Source: Tautonia rosea (GTDB lineage Bacteria; Planctomycetota; Planctomycetia; Isosphaerales; Isosphaeraceae). Taken from it: a stretch of DNA of 54,395 nt. The translations under genes were made by a program, and so were the position numbers. Where the stretch lies: contig NZ_JABBYO010000024.1 in assembly GCF_012958305.1 (NCBI RefSeq), positions 1-54,395 of the forward strand, given 5' to 3'. Below, piece after piece: positions 23,904 to 33,143 of this stretch. The notes beneath the pieces were generated by a model that saw only the letters and a list, made by a program, of their open reading frames with translations, did not search any database and was not told where the DNA came from. How positions within the stretch are numbered: position 1 is the first letter of the stretch; each line of letters opens with the position of its first letter.

Positions 23904-25208
23904 TCAGACGTAGATGCCCTGACCGTTGGTGCTAACCTCGACGCCGTGCTCGGCAAGGTAGCCAAGGCATCGGCGAGGGATCCGGCAATCCAAGGTAACG
24001 CGGTCACCATCGGAGTAAGAGCGATTGCGGATCAAGGCGTGCTGCGCGAGATAGGCGAGCACACGTCCGTCGCCGACAGTGGTTTCGATCCGGGCGTCGA
24101 GGGCGTTTTCATTGAGGGCTTCGCGGACGGCCTGTTCCAGGCGGTCGAGTCCGTCGCCCGAGGCGGCGCTGACGATGATCGATTCATCGTGATGGGCACG
24201 AAGCACATCGAGGAAGGAGCGATCGGGAACGCGATCGGCCTTGTTCAGCACGAGGATCGTGGGATGGTCAAGCAGGCCGATTTCCTCAAGCACGGCGTTG
24301 ACCGCGGCGATCTGGGCCTCGGCCTCGGGGCTGGAGGCATCGACGACGTGCAGCAGGAGATCCGCCTGGCGGGCTTCTTCGAGCGTGGCCTTGAAGGAGG
24401 CGACAAGGGAGTGAGGCAGGTCTCGGATGAATCCGACGGTGTCGGAGAGCAAGACCTGACCGCCGCCGGAGAAGTTCCAACGACGGGTCCGGGTGTCGAG
24501 GGTCGCAAAGAGCTTGTCCTCGACCAGCACCCCCGCGCCGGTTAGGGCGTTCATCAGCGTGCTCTTGCCGGCGTTGGTGTAGCCGACAAGTGAGACCGTG
24601 GGCACTGCGTCTCGGGCGGCAACCTCTCGCTCTTTGCGAGCCTGGATCTTCGAAAGCTTGGCTTTGAGATCCTGGATGCGGCCTTCGACGAGCCGGCGGT
24701 CGGTTTCGAGCTGCTTTTCACCGGGACCACGGACACCGATCCCCCCCTTGTAGCGGGAGAGGTGAGTCCACATCCGCTTGAGGCGAGGCAGGGAATATTC
24801 GAGCTGAGCCAGCTCGACCTGCAAGCGCGACTCGTTGGTCCGGGCGTGGGTGGCGAAGATGTCGAGAATGACCTCGGTGCGGTCGATGACCTTCACCCCG
24901 AGGACTTTCTCCAAGTTGCGTCCCTGGGCGGGTCCGATGTCGTGGTCGATGACCACAAGATCGGCCTCCTGGGCCTCGCAAAGCTCTTTGAGTTCATCGA
25001 CCTTGCCCGAACCGATGACGGTGGCAAGATCGACCTGCTGCCGCTTCTGGAGGAGGGAACCGACGACGACCAGGCCCGCCGTCTGAGCCAGACCTCGAAT
25101 CTCGTCGAGCGGGTCCTCAGGGTTATACTGCCCGTCGGGCAGCAAGACGCCCACAAGGATGGCACGTTCGCGGAGATCCTTTCGATCGGTGCTCTTCAGT
25201 TCAGTCAA
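23904..25208 (-). CDS. hflX: Ribosome-associated GTPase HflX
   Basis: GTPase of about 434 aa that binds the 50S subunit and splits stalled or stress-arrested ribosomes. The N-terminal HflX domain (about 1-180) has the family signature GGIGVRGPGEKQLETDRR, followed by a coiled coil (KAKLSKIQARKEREVAARD) and the G domain: G1 GYTNAGKST, G3 LSDTVGF, G4 NKAD, then SAASGDG. A short C-terminal domain follows. There is no clear ATG; I use TTG 25208 (LTELKS), giving the usual length of about 430 aa; an upstream TTG at 25307 would add 33 residues without family support. It lies downstream of truB on the same strand with a 274-nt gap, so it may have its own promoter. Confidence 0.9.
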   Translation of the reverse strand: MTELKSTDRKDLRERAILVGVLLPDGQYNPEDPLDEIRGLAQTAGLVVVGSLLQKRQQVDLATVIGSGKVDELKELCEAQEADLVVIDHDIGPAQGRNLEKVLGVKVIDRTEVILDIFATHARTNESRLQVELAQLEYSLPRLKRMWTHLSRYKGGIGVRGPGEKQLETDRRLVEGRIQDLKAKLSKIQARKEREVAARDAVPTVSLVGYTNAGKSTLMNALTGAGVLVEDKLFATLDTRTRRWNFSGGGQVLLSDTVGFIRDLPHSLVASFKATLEEARQADLLLHVVDASSPEAEAQIAAVNAVLEEIGLLDHPTILVLNKADRVPDRSFLDVLRAHHDESIIVSAASGDGLDRLEQAVREALNENALDARIETTVGDGRVLAYLAQHALIRNRSYSDGDRVTLDCRIPRRCLGYLAEHGVEVSTNGQGIYV

Positions 25209-25482
25209 GGCGGCTTCAACCCTCGATGGGGAGTGGTGAGGAAAACGTGAGTCGGAACTGCCGATCTCACCGCGAGTGGAGGCAATACGCCTGCCTGTGA
25301 GGTGCAACCTCGCGCTGATTCTAGGTCGACGCGAGTCACGCCGTCAACGAGCCTGAGAGGCTCTGAAACAGATTGACACTGATCTCCTTCTCCAAGTTCG
25401 TCCGCAGAGGGAAGAATGTTCAGGAAAAACCCAACCTAGGGCGATGTGAGCAACGGCGGGAGATCTGGTCACGACAGGGCGA

Positions 25483-26436
25483 TCACGTCGATTCTGGCGA
25501 TCGTGATGCATGGGTTGAACAAACTCCGAAGACCCGGCGGGGTTGGACGATCCTGGCTGACCGATTGAACTCGCCAAGGGCCAGCAAGGAGCCATCGGGG
25601 GAGCAAATCGCGACCTCTCCCGCATCGATTTCTGAAGCAAGGTCGGTTGAGGATACCTCGATCGCCTGTCCACGCTCGATGGCGGCGGCCTGACCGGCAT
25701 TCACGTAGATGTGCGGACGATCGGAGACGGCATCGAGGGGGGAACGCAGGCGACCGATAATCGAATCGAAGGAGAGAAACGCGGGGTCGGGGGGAGTCGC
25801 GTCGTCCACTCGGAACGGGCCGATCCGGGTTCGTCGGAGGGTGGTGATCAGGCCGCCGCAGCCGAGATCGTCGCCGACATCCCGGGCAATCGAGCGAATG
25901 TACGTTCCTGATCCACACTCGACCGCAATTTCGAGGAAGGGCCATTCGAAACGGATCAGGTTAAGCTGATCGATCCGCACAGGTCGGGGAACGAGTTCAA
26001 CCGACTTGCCCTCCCGAGCGAGGTCGTATGCTCGCTTCCCCTTCACACGAAGGGCCGAGTAGACGGGAGGGAGCTGGTCAATGATGCCGACCTGCGCAGC
26101 GAGCGCATCCCGGATCTGGGACTCGGTCGGGACGGGGGGATTGGGAACGGGGGTGATGGTGCCGTCGGCGTCGAGGGTATCACTTGTGGCACCGAGACGA
26201 ATGGTGGCGAGATAGGACTTGGGCTGGCGTTGCACCTGTTCGATCAACCGGGTTGCAGAACCGATCGCAACGACAAGTACCCCCGAGGCCAACGGGTCGA
26301 GCGTCCCAGCATGACCGACCTTTGGCCTGGGCTTGCGGAAGGCCCGAACGACCCGATTGACCACATCGCGCGAGGTCAGGCCAATCGGTTTGTCGAGGTT
26401 CAGAAAGCCAGAGAGTGGAGCAGCGGGGGGGGACAC
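25483..26436 (-). CDS. truB: tRNA pseudouridine-55 synthase TruB
   Basis: Protein of 317 aa that isomerises U55 in the T loop of tRNAs. Motifs: GFLNLDKPIGLTSRDVVNRV, catalytic block GHAGTLDPLASGVLVV (nucleophile Asp), KSYLATIRLGATSDTLDADG, PPVYSALRVKGKRAYDLARE, and CGSGTYIRSIARDVG. The C-terminal part (about 235-317) is a PUA-like extension. Start is GTG 26436 with GGAG seven nt upstream. The neighbours are SSP411-type (upstream) and hflX (downstream), all on the minus strand; truB is usually with infB/rbfA/rpsO, which are not seen here. Confidence 0.95.
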   Translation of the reverse strand: MSPPAAPLSGFLNLDKPIGLTSRDVVNRVVRAFRKPRPKVGHAGTLDPLASGVLVVAIGSATRLIEQVQRQPKSYLATIRLGATSDTLDADGTITPVPNPPVPTESQIRDALAAQVGIIDQLPPVYSALRVKGKRAYDLAREGKSVELVPRPVRIDQLNLIRFEWPFLEIAVECGSGTYIRSIARDVGDDLGCGGLITTLRRTRIGPFRVDDATPPDPAFLSFDSIIGRLRSPLDAVSDRPHIYVNAGQAAAIERGQAIEVSSTDLASEIDAGEVAICSPDGSLLALGEFNRSARIVQPRRVFGVCSTHASRSPEST

Positions 26437-26546
26437 GGAGAACTCCAGGGCGGGGGATCAAGAAGGCGTCGAAGCCCCTCGGACAGGTCAGACCCTGCCC
26501 AGGAGAATCGAGTTTTGAACAGATATTTTCGTTTGTAAACTGTGAT

Positions 26547-29027
26547 TTAGGGTTGAGTGACCTTGAGCGAGACAGGAAGGGTGATCGACGCGGGAGCGAG
26601 GCAAGAGCGATCGTCGCAGGCCTGATATCGGATCGAAAGGGTGAGGCCGAGCGGATCAGCCTTCTGAGATTCGGGAATCGAGAGACGAACGACAGAAGTC
26701 ACGGTACCGGAGTAGACGGAGATGGGGGCATCCTGACCCGCAAGAGTGAGCGGTGCTCCGGGGGGGTAGGAGACGTCGAGCAACTCGGCCGGGGAGTCGT
26801 CCGGAAGCGTGATGAGGGTCGGGACGAGGTTGGGAGCACCGGCAGGATTGGCGTTGAGGTGATACTTCGTGTCGATGGAGAGGGTGACTCGAATTTCGAA
26901 CGGCGTACCGGGACGGATCGGCTCCTGAGGGAGCGAGGCGCTGGCGGAGACCACCGCAGGGCGATTGGCTGCCGGGTTGGCGGGACCGTCGGGCAAGCGG
27001 AGGCGACCGGGGGTGAATGGGGCGTTGGCGGGTGGGGCGGGCGTCGCGTTTTCCAGGTCAAGCAACTGGTCGACAGCCAGAAGGAGCAGCGGAGCCGACG
27101 CGGGGGAGCGTCCCATCGACGGGGCGAAGGCGTCCAGGGCATCTCGGGCGGTGTCGCGGTAGAGCGGGTCGCCTGAGAGGCGATGAAGGGCGAGGAGGTC
27201 GAGAATCGCGACGGCGTTCGGGCCGGGGAGGGCGCCGTCGTACGGGTCCTTGACGCGAGCAACGAGGCTTTCGTGATCGTCAGCCGTGAAGTAGAACCCG
27301 CCGCGACGAGTATCGGCGAAGGCGGCGATCATTCGGTCGGCCAGGTCGCGGGCCTGGTCGAGCCGCTCGGGGGCATCGGTCGCGGCATGCAGGCGCAGGA
27401 GGCCGTGGATCAGAAAGGCGTAGTCTTCGAGATAGGCCGGTACGCGGCTGGAGCCGCCCCGGAAGGAGCGGAGGAGGTTACCGTCGGCGTCTCGGAGCGA
27501 TTCGAGGAGGAAGTCGGCGGCGCGGTTGGCGATGGCGAGGTAACACGGTTCGTCAAGCACGCGGGCACCGTCAGCGAAGGCGGCGAGCATCAAGGCGTTC
27601 CAGGCGGTCAGGGCGGTGTCGTCGAGGAAGGGAGCCTCGCGCTGGTTGCGGGCGTCGAGCATCTTGGCTCGGAGCGGCGCGAGGGAATCCTCCACATGCT
27701 CGGGAGCGAGACCGAGGGCGACGGCGAGATCGCCGGGGGTATCGGGACGAAGGAGAACGAAGCGATCGTCCTCGAAGTTCGGGGCGAGGTTGAGGCCGTA
27801 TGCGCGGGCAAACAGGTTATATGCAGAATCATCGTTGCCAAGAGCAGTTTTCACCTCTTCAGTTGTCCAGACATAGAAGGCACCTTCTTCTCCTTCGGTT
27901 TCCGCATCGAGGGACGAGGCGAAGCCACCTTGCGGAAGGGTCATGGCTTTGGCGACGAAGTCGAGGGTGGCACGGGCCTCGTCTGCCCAACGGGGATCGT
28001 CGGTCAGCTCGAAGGTATCGAGCAAGACGGAGGCGAGCTGAGCGTTGTCATAGAGCATTTTTTCGAAGTGGGGGACGGTCCAGGAGCGATCGGTGCTGTA
28101 GCGGTGGTAGCCTCCGGCGAGGTGGTCGCGGATGCCCCCTCGGCTGATCTGGTCGAGGGTTTTGAGGACCATCTCCTTCGGCTCGGGGAGGGAACCGGCG
28201 GGGGCTCGGCCGCGGCGGGCCTGGTCGAGGAGGAAGACGAGGTTCGTCGGCTCGGGGAACTTCGGGCGCTTCGGCTGCTGGGGATCGAAGCCGAAGCCGC
28301 CGTACTCGGGGTCGAAGCGTCGGGAAAGGGCATCGAGCCCCTGTTCGGGGAGTTCCCGGGAGAGGGGGACGTCCTCGATGGCCGGGCCGACGTCGGAGAG
28401 GCGTCGGACGTAGGCGGTGAGCTGGGTCGCGTCCTGCTCGACCTCGTCGCGGCGGTTTGTCCAGGCGTCGTGGATGGCGTCGAGGACCTGGGGAAAGCTA
28501 GGCAGGCCGTCGCGCGGTTGGGGGGGGAAATAGGTGCCGCCATAGAATGGGCGGCCGTCGGGTGTGAGGAACATGGAGAGGGGCCAGCCGCCGCTCCCCC
28601 TGGTGATGCCGAGCAAAGCAGTCATATAGATCTGATCGACGTCGGGGCGTTCCTCACGGTCGACCTTGATGCAGATGAAGTGCTCATTCATGAGCGCAGC
28701 GATGGCATCGTCCTCGAAGCATTCGCGTTCCATGACGTGGCACCAGTAGCAGGATCGGTAGCCGATGGAGAGGAAGATGGGTTTGTTCTGGGCTTTCGCG
28801 GCCTCGAACGCTTCAGGGGCCCACGGGAACCAGTGCACCGGGTTTTCGGCGTGCTGGAGGAGGTACGGGCTCGACTCGCCGGCAAGGCGGTTGGGGCCAT
28901 CATTCGCCAGGAGGTGGGGGCCGGTTGCCGTCAGCAGCATGACAAAGGCTGGTAGGAGCATGAGGGGGTGGGCGGTACGACGTTGAATCGCAAGAGGGGT
29001 CGGCACGGAGAGGATGGACGGTCGCAT
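26547..29027 (-). CDS. Exported thioredoxin-domain YyaL/SSP411 protein with DsbD-like tail
   Basis: Protein of 826 aa. Signal peptide at 1-35 (MRPSILSVPTPLAIQRRTAH, then a hydrophobic run ending HLLA). Residues about 40-180 are the DUF255 thioredoxin-like domain (NRLAGESSPYLLQHAENPVH, active CYWC at about residue 92, DVDQIYMTAL). An (alpha/alpha)6 barrel like glycosidases or epimerases follows (GGYHRYSTDRSWTVPHFEKM, YDNAQLA). The last 135 residues are an extra beta domain like the DsbD N-terminal region (IRYQACDDRSCLAP), which usual family members lack. Start ATG 29027 has GCGAGG six nt upstream; further upstream frame has no signal. Acts in the periplasm, probably in thiol redox; substrate unknown. 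Confidence 0.85.
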   Translation of the reverse strand: MRPSILSVPTPLAIQRRTAHPLMLLPAFVMLLTATGPHLLANDGPNRLAGESSPYLLQHAENPVHWFPWAPEAFEAAKAQNKPIFLSIGYRSCYWCHVMERECFEDDAIAALMNEHFICIKVDREERPDVDQIYMTALLGITRGSGGWPLSMFLTPDGRPFYGGTYFPPQPRDGLPSFPQVLDAIHDAWTNRRDEVEQDATQLTAYVRRLSDVGPAIEDVPLSRELPEQGLDALSRRFDPEYGGFGFDPQQPKRPKFPEPTNLVFLLDQARRGRAPAGSLPEPKEMVLKTLDQISRGGIRDHLAGGYHRYSTDRSWTVPHFEKMLYDNAQLASVLLDTFELTDDPRWADEARATLDFVAKAMTLPQGGFASSLDAETEGEEGAFYVWTTEEVKTALGNDDSAYNLFARAYGLNLAPNFEDDRFVLLRPDTPGDLAVALGLAPEHVEDSLAPLRAKMLDARNQREAPFLDDTALTAWNALMLAAFADGARVLDEPCYLAIANRAADFLLESLRDADGNLLRSFRGGSSRVPAYLEDYAFLIHGLLRLHAATDAPERLDQARDLADRMIAAFADTRRGGFYFTADDHESLVARVKDPYDGALPGPNAVAILDLLALHRLSGDPLYRDTARDALDAFAPSMGRSPASAPLLLLAVDQLLDLENATPAPPANAPFTPGRLRLPDGPANPAANRPAVVSASASLPQEPIRPGTPFEIRVTLSIDTKYHLNANPAGAPNLVPTLITLPDDSPAELLDVSYPPGAPLTLAGQDAPISVYSGTVTSVVRLSIPESQKADPLGLTLSIRYQACDDRSCLAPASITLPVSLKVTQP

Positions 29028-29203
29028 GGTGGCCTCGCACGGTGAGATCGCATGGCGATGGCCCGGCCGTTGTCCGGGCGTCATCGAGAAAGGCCATTGT
29101 AATGGGATCGGCATGCGGATTGAGAGGGGAGATGCCGCTTCGCGCACGAAACGACGCGACGGTCAAGAAGACGGTCGCGTCGTTCAGAGAGATCCAGTCT
29201 GAA

Positions 29204-31852
29204 TTACTGAGAGGCATTTGAGCCGGATCGGGCGATCTGTCCCTCGGCGATCCGGACGTGATTGTTGCTGCGGACGGCAGCGGTGTCTGGGATTCCTTCC
29301 CAGTAGACATGGACATCGAAGTTTGCGATGGCGGGTCCGGCTTTCTGAGCCTTCACGGTGACGATGAAGGTTCGATCGGCTCCGGGAGCGAGGCGGTCGA
29401 TGGGGTCAAAGCCGTGGTGGTAGGGGTTTTCGTCGCTGGTCTTGGCGTTCGAGGGATCGGTCCGTTCGACGGTGATCCATTCGTTGGTGTAGAAGTCGAC
29501 GAAAACGTTGGTGGCTTCCTTCGAGCCGATGTTTTTGATCCGAATTTCGAATTCGGTGGTATCGCCCGCGTCGATTACGGTGTCGCGACGGGTCACATCA
29601 ACGATCTTGACATCGGGGATGCCCATGACCTCGGTGGTTTTCTGGGAGCGTTGGGTGTCTCGGGGATCGCGGAATCCTTCGCAATGGGCGGCGGCCTCGA
29701 CGGTGTACAGGGCGATGCGGTCGAGCCGGATGGGGACGCGGAACTGGCGGGATTCTCCCTTGTCGAGCCGAGGAATGCGCCAGTAGATGCTGTGCAAGCG
29801 TTTGTCCGGGTCCTGGCGGTACTTGGCGTCTTTCGGGACGTCGGGGACACCGCTTTCCGGAGCGAAGAGGGCGACGGCCACATCGGAGGCAAAGCGGGTT
29901 CCCTGGTTGGTGATGGTCACAGTGTACTCGGCGACGGAGCCGACGGGACGACTTTCGGGACCGACGACATCGAGGACAAGCTCGGGGACCACGATGTTGA
30001 CCGGCTTGGCACTGACAGGAGTGGCGGGGACGACGTCGGGGCTCAGGGCCTCGATCGTACAGTTCTGCATTCCTTTGCTGTCGGCGAGTACTGTGAGGAC
30101 CACCGGGCCGAAGACCTCGCCGGGGGCGAGGTCGCCGATCATCTGTTCAAAGCGAGGGGCATCGGAAAGCTGACCGTTGTGGTCATAGCCTTTCAGGCCG
30201 CCTGTGAGGGTGGCGATCAGGTTGACCTGGCGAGCGGGCCCTGTTCCGTTGTTTCGTACCGTGATGCTGAAGTCGATTTCCGACCCCTTGACCTGATCGT
30301 CGTTCGGGCCGACCAGATCGATTTTTAGCCGAGGTTCCTGAACGGTGGTACGCGACTTGGCAGCCATGACCGACGTTACCCGGGGGACGAGGTCCATTGG
30401 GACCGCTTTCAAGGGCTTAACGGTGAGGTCGATGGAGCGCGTGTCGCTGGGGCCGAGGGATGACCACTTCCAGACGAGGATCCGGCCGTCGTCGACCTGC
30501 TCGTCGGGTTGAGGGGAGGATTCGAGGAATTCGAGCCCGTCGGGGAGCGGAAGGCGTACTTCGACATCAAAGGCGTCGTCTCGGCCATCATTCCGAAGGG
30601 TCATGACGGCCTTCATGGGCAGGTTGATGTTCGACGTTTGCGGCATGGCCACGTCGAGGTTCAGACCGATTTCGCGAGGGCCGATCGAAAGACGGTCGCC
30701 CAGACTTTGGGCCATCGCGCCGATGCCGTCTCGCGGGGCGGCGGACGTCTGGATCGAGGGGTCGGCCGGGGGTTCGGCTGAGGAAAACGCCGGAGGATTC
30801 ACGGAGGCGCGACCGGGCAGGGACCCACTGGAGCGAGGGGTCGGATCGGGTTGAACCTCGATAGGCGATGGATTTTCGAAGATTGGTGTTTCGGCCGGAG
30901 CTGTCGACGGTTCCTGGCCCATCGGTGCGGACCCGACACGAAACGGGTCCTCGACCGGAGCTGCGGGATCGACTTTAGGATCGCCGGGCGTCTCGAAGAT
31001 CGGAGAGCTGGAGAGGTCGGCAGGCTCAACGGGTTCCGGAGCGGGCATTGGCGAATCGAGGCCCGTGAGATCGGATTCCTGAGCCGAAGGTTCAGAAGCG
31101 GCGGACAACTGGCTGAATTCGATCCCCGAATCGGGCAACGGGTCCTCGGAAGCGAACACATCCCCACCCTCGGTCGAGTCGGGCACTGCGGAGCCCGACC
31201 CGGATTCGAATGCAGGGAGATTCTCGAATTGAGCCGTGGCGGGGACGAGGGGAGCAGCGAGACCCGGATCGTGCTCGACCTGCGGGATGTCTGAGGTGAC
31301 TTCCGGGAACTCGTCAAGGCCGAAGGTCATCGCATCGGCCACCTCGGGAGGATTCGGCGGGCTGTCTGAGAGAGGGGCGCTGGGGGGATATTCGGCGACG
31401 GAGGGGGGAATCAGCTCGTCGGAACCGTCGCCCGGAGGGAGGTCGAGCGATCGGGGAGAGGCGACGTCGGGAGGCACGATGTCGGCGGATCCGGGGAGTT
31501 GCGGGAGGTTCGCTCTGGTGGTGTGGGAACCGGATTCGGCCACTCGGGGTGGAGTAACCTGTTCGGGAGTGGACGGGGCGTTTCGGGACATTGCGGCAGG
31601 ACTCGCCACCCGAGGCGGTTCAAGCTGCGCATCGTCTCCCGTCGACGACGCTATTGGGGCCGTCGGCTGAGCGACCTGAGGCGGTTGCTGGGCGGCCTGT
31701 CCGGTGACGAAATGGACGCCAACGGTCAGCCCCAGCGAGATTACCGCGGCGATTGACATCCGCAGGGGCATGCCTACGCTCCCCATCCTTGGGAACCGTG
31801 CTCGAACGGCGGAATCACCGTTCTGTGAGCGGGTCGGCCACCACCGGGTCAT
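29204..31852 (-). CDS. Large exported surface protein with DUF11/CARDB-type Ig repeats
   Basis: Protein of 882 aa. After a basic start comes a single hydrophobic stretch (RMSIAAVISLGLTVGVHFVT, about residues 25-44), probably a signal anchor. Residues 50-380 are Pro/Ser/Asp/Glu-rich, disordered and full of short PPxVA-type repeats (VTPPRVAES, LIPPSVAEYPPS). The C-terminal 450 residues contain four Ig-like domains of DUF11/CARDB type (MTLRNDGRDDAFDVEVRLPL, ITVRNNGTGPARQVNLIATL, VTITNQGTRFASDVAVALF, RIKNIGSKEATNVFVDFYTN). Such proteins form surface or cell-envelope structures in planctomycetes. Start ATG 31852 has a perfect GGGAGG seven nt upstream. Divergent from the Gly-rich exported gene. Confidence 0.85.
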   Translation of the reverse strand: MTRWWPTRSQNGDSAVRARFPRMGSVGMPLRMSIAAVISLGLTVGVHFVTGQAAQQPPQVAQPTAPIASSTGDDAQLEPPRVASPAAMSRNAPSTPEQVTPPRVAESGSHTTRANLPQLPGSADIVPPDVASPRSLDLPPGDGSDELIPPSVAEYPPSAPLSDSPPNPPEVADAMTFGLDEFPEVTSDIPQVEHDPGLAAPLVPATAQFENLPAFESGSGSAVPDSTEGGDVFASEDPLPDSGIEFSQLSAASEPSAQESDLTGLDSPMPAPEPVEPADLSSSPIFETPGDPKVDPAAPVEDPFRVGSAPMGQEPSTAPAETPIFENPSPIEVQPDPTPRSSGSLPGRASVNPPAFSSAEPPADPSIQTSAAPRDGIGAMAQSLGDRLSIGPREIGLNLDVAMPQTSNINLPMKAVMTLRNDGRDDAFDVEVRLPLPDGLEFLESSPQPDEQVDDGRILVWKWSSLGPSDTRSIDLTVKPLKAVPMDLVPRVTSVMAAKSRTTVQEPRLKIDLVGPNDDQVKGSEIDFSITVRNNGTGPARQVNLIATLTGGLKGYDHNGQLSDAPRFEQMIGDLAPGEVFGPVVLTVLADSKGMQNCTIEALSPDVVPATPVSAKPVNIVVPELVLDVVGPESRPVGSVAEYTVTITNQGTRFASDVAVALFAPESGVPDVPKDAKYRQDPDKRLHSIYWRIPRLDKGESRQFRVPIRLDRIALYTVEAAAHCEGFRDPRDTQRSQKTTEVMGIPDVKIVDVTRRDTVIDAGDTTEFEIRIKNIGSKEATNVFVDFYTNEWITVERTDPSNAKTSDENPYHHGFDPIDRLAPGADRTFIVTVKAQKAGPAIANFDVHVYWEGIPDTAAVRSNNHVRIAEGQIARSGSNASQ

Positions 31853-32493
31853 GGTTTCGCCTCCCACTCCTTGGGAGTCGTCCCGATCCGAGGGCTCCGT
31901 CGATCGACGGACGGGCCGGGACCGATCGGTCCGTGAGGGTCCCGACGTCGGCTCGGTGGACCCGTCCGATCGGGTCCCACCCGTCACGGCGCGTGTTGCT
32001 CCGCGGGTCGGTTGATACCAGAAGCCTTTCGGTCGGGGAAGCCCAGTTTGGACGGAATGCCCCGTGGGTCTAATCGTCGCCGATCAACGGGGTACGAACG
32101 CCTCGATCGCTCTCGTGTTGACCCAACAGATTTCCCACTCGTTGCCAGGATCTTGGTGGGGACTCCCGGCTGATTGACGGTCATCGCGACACGAATCGTC
32201 GCTTCAAGTTGTTTTCAAAGCGAAAGTTATGTGAAGGCGGGTTGGCAAATTCCGGGTTGTGGCACGGGCGATGCGATAAGCCCGACGCTGTCGATCGGGC
32301 CACGATCGAGTTGCGATGGGAACGGGTCCACGCTGTCTCAAACGCGACTCGAACACCCCGGTCGGCAGGTGTTGGATTGATTCAAAACGAGGAGCCACGG
32401 AGCCCCGGACATCACCGATTCGGAACGGTTTGAGGCGAAGGGGCATCCCGTAAGGATCAACTCGCAGTTCACCCCGTGATTGAGGAATCTCCG
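31853..32493. other. 640-bp divergent regulatory gap
   Basis: No gene supported. It must hold promoters for the DUF11-type gene (minus) and the Gly-rich gene (plus). One feature is noted separately: a sigma-54-like match at 32260-32274. Confidence 0.5.
32260..32274 (+). promoter_or_regulatory. Possible sigma-54 promoter
   Basis: TGGCACG-N4-ATGC fits the -24/-12 consensus TGGCACG-N4-TTGC with one mismatch, the GG and GC doublets being 12 bp apart as required. It points toward the Gly-rich gene but is 220 bp upstream of its ATG. A chance match is possible, and no enhancer-binding protein gene is visible nearby. Confidence 0.3.
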
Positions 32494-32937
32494 ATGCGTT
32501 TCAATCTGAATACCTTGAGTCTTTTCGGTGCTCTGGTGGCGGGTGGTATTGTCATGCTCGGCGCACCGAGTCCGGCCGCGGCTCAGTTCGGCCCGGGATT
32601 CGGCCACCGTCCGGGGTTCGGGATTGGCCCTGGCGGAAGCTTCGGTGGGATCAGCGTGAACGTGGGGGTCGGCCGAACCTCCCGAGTGGCATCGGGATGC
32701 CACTTCGGGTGCAAGTCGGCCTGCAGGCATGTGCCGGTGCCTCCCATCTGCCCGCCGCCCCTGCCGCCGGTTTGCGGTGTTCCCGGATATGGCCCGGGCT
32801 ACGGGTACGGCGGTTCGTTTTACCGGGAGTTCCGTTCCGGTTACGGTCTGCCTGGCCAGGTTGGATTCCCGGGTCGGGGCGGGCCGGGGTACGGACGGTT
32901 CCCCGGCTTTGGGGGGTATCCCGGATTCGGTTGGTAA
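32494..32937 (+). CDS. Small exported Gly/Pro/Tyr-rich protein
   Basis: Protein of 147 aa. Signal peptide of about 31 residues (MRFNLNTLSLFGALVAGGIV then MLGAPSPAAAQ). The mature protein is Gly-, Phe- and Tyr-rich (FGPGFGHRPGFGIGPGG, YGPGYGYGG), with a Cys cluster in the middle (CHFGCKSACRH, ICPPPLPPVC; five to six Cys) and then more Gly-Tyr-Pro repeats. Small Gly-rich secreted proteins of this kind are frequent in planctomycetes; role unknown, possibly envelope or aggregate-forming. Start ATG 32494 has GAGGA seven nt upstream; GTG 32476 in frame is less likely. Followed by a hairpin terminator. Confidence 0.75.
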   Translation: MRFNLNTLSLFGALVAGGIVMLGAPSPAAAQFGPGFGHRPGFGIGPGGSFGGISVNVGVGRTSRVASGCHFGCKSACRHVPVPPICPPPLPPVCGVPGYGPGYGYGGSFYREFRSGYGLPGQVGFPGRGGPGYGRFPGFGGYPGFGW

Positions 32938-33020
32938 GCGACGGCCACCACCACGCACCGATAGTATCGAGTCATGAAGGTTCGAGTCATGTCTTGAGGC
33001 CGTGGTGATGACAGGAAATC

Positions 33021-33046
33021 GGTCTGGGGCAAGGAGGCCTCAGACC
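33021..33046 (+). terminator. Hairpin after the Gly-rich gene
   Basis: GGTCTGGGGC (33021-33030) pairs with GGCCTCAGACC (33036-33046), one mismatch, loop AAGGA. It lies about 85 nt after the stop; no long T-run follows. Confidence 0.5.
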
Positions 33047-33143
33047 GACGAGAGGTGAGGTCGGTGATCCCGATAGTTGAACTGTCGTCAAATCAGAGGG
33101 GAACACGGTGGCGAGCTTCCGCGTTCAACATCGTTCGGTCTGT

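Noticed and set aside
23490-24545. 351-residue plus-strand open frame
   Set aside because: It is antisense to hflX, whose protein has all GTPase motifs; the plus frame has no family features.
27183-28955. 590-residue plus-strand open frame
   Set aside because: Antisense to the thioredoxin-domain gene; long open antisense frames are common in GC-rich DNA.
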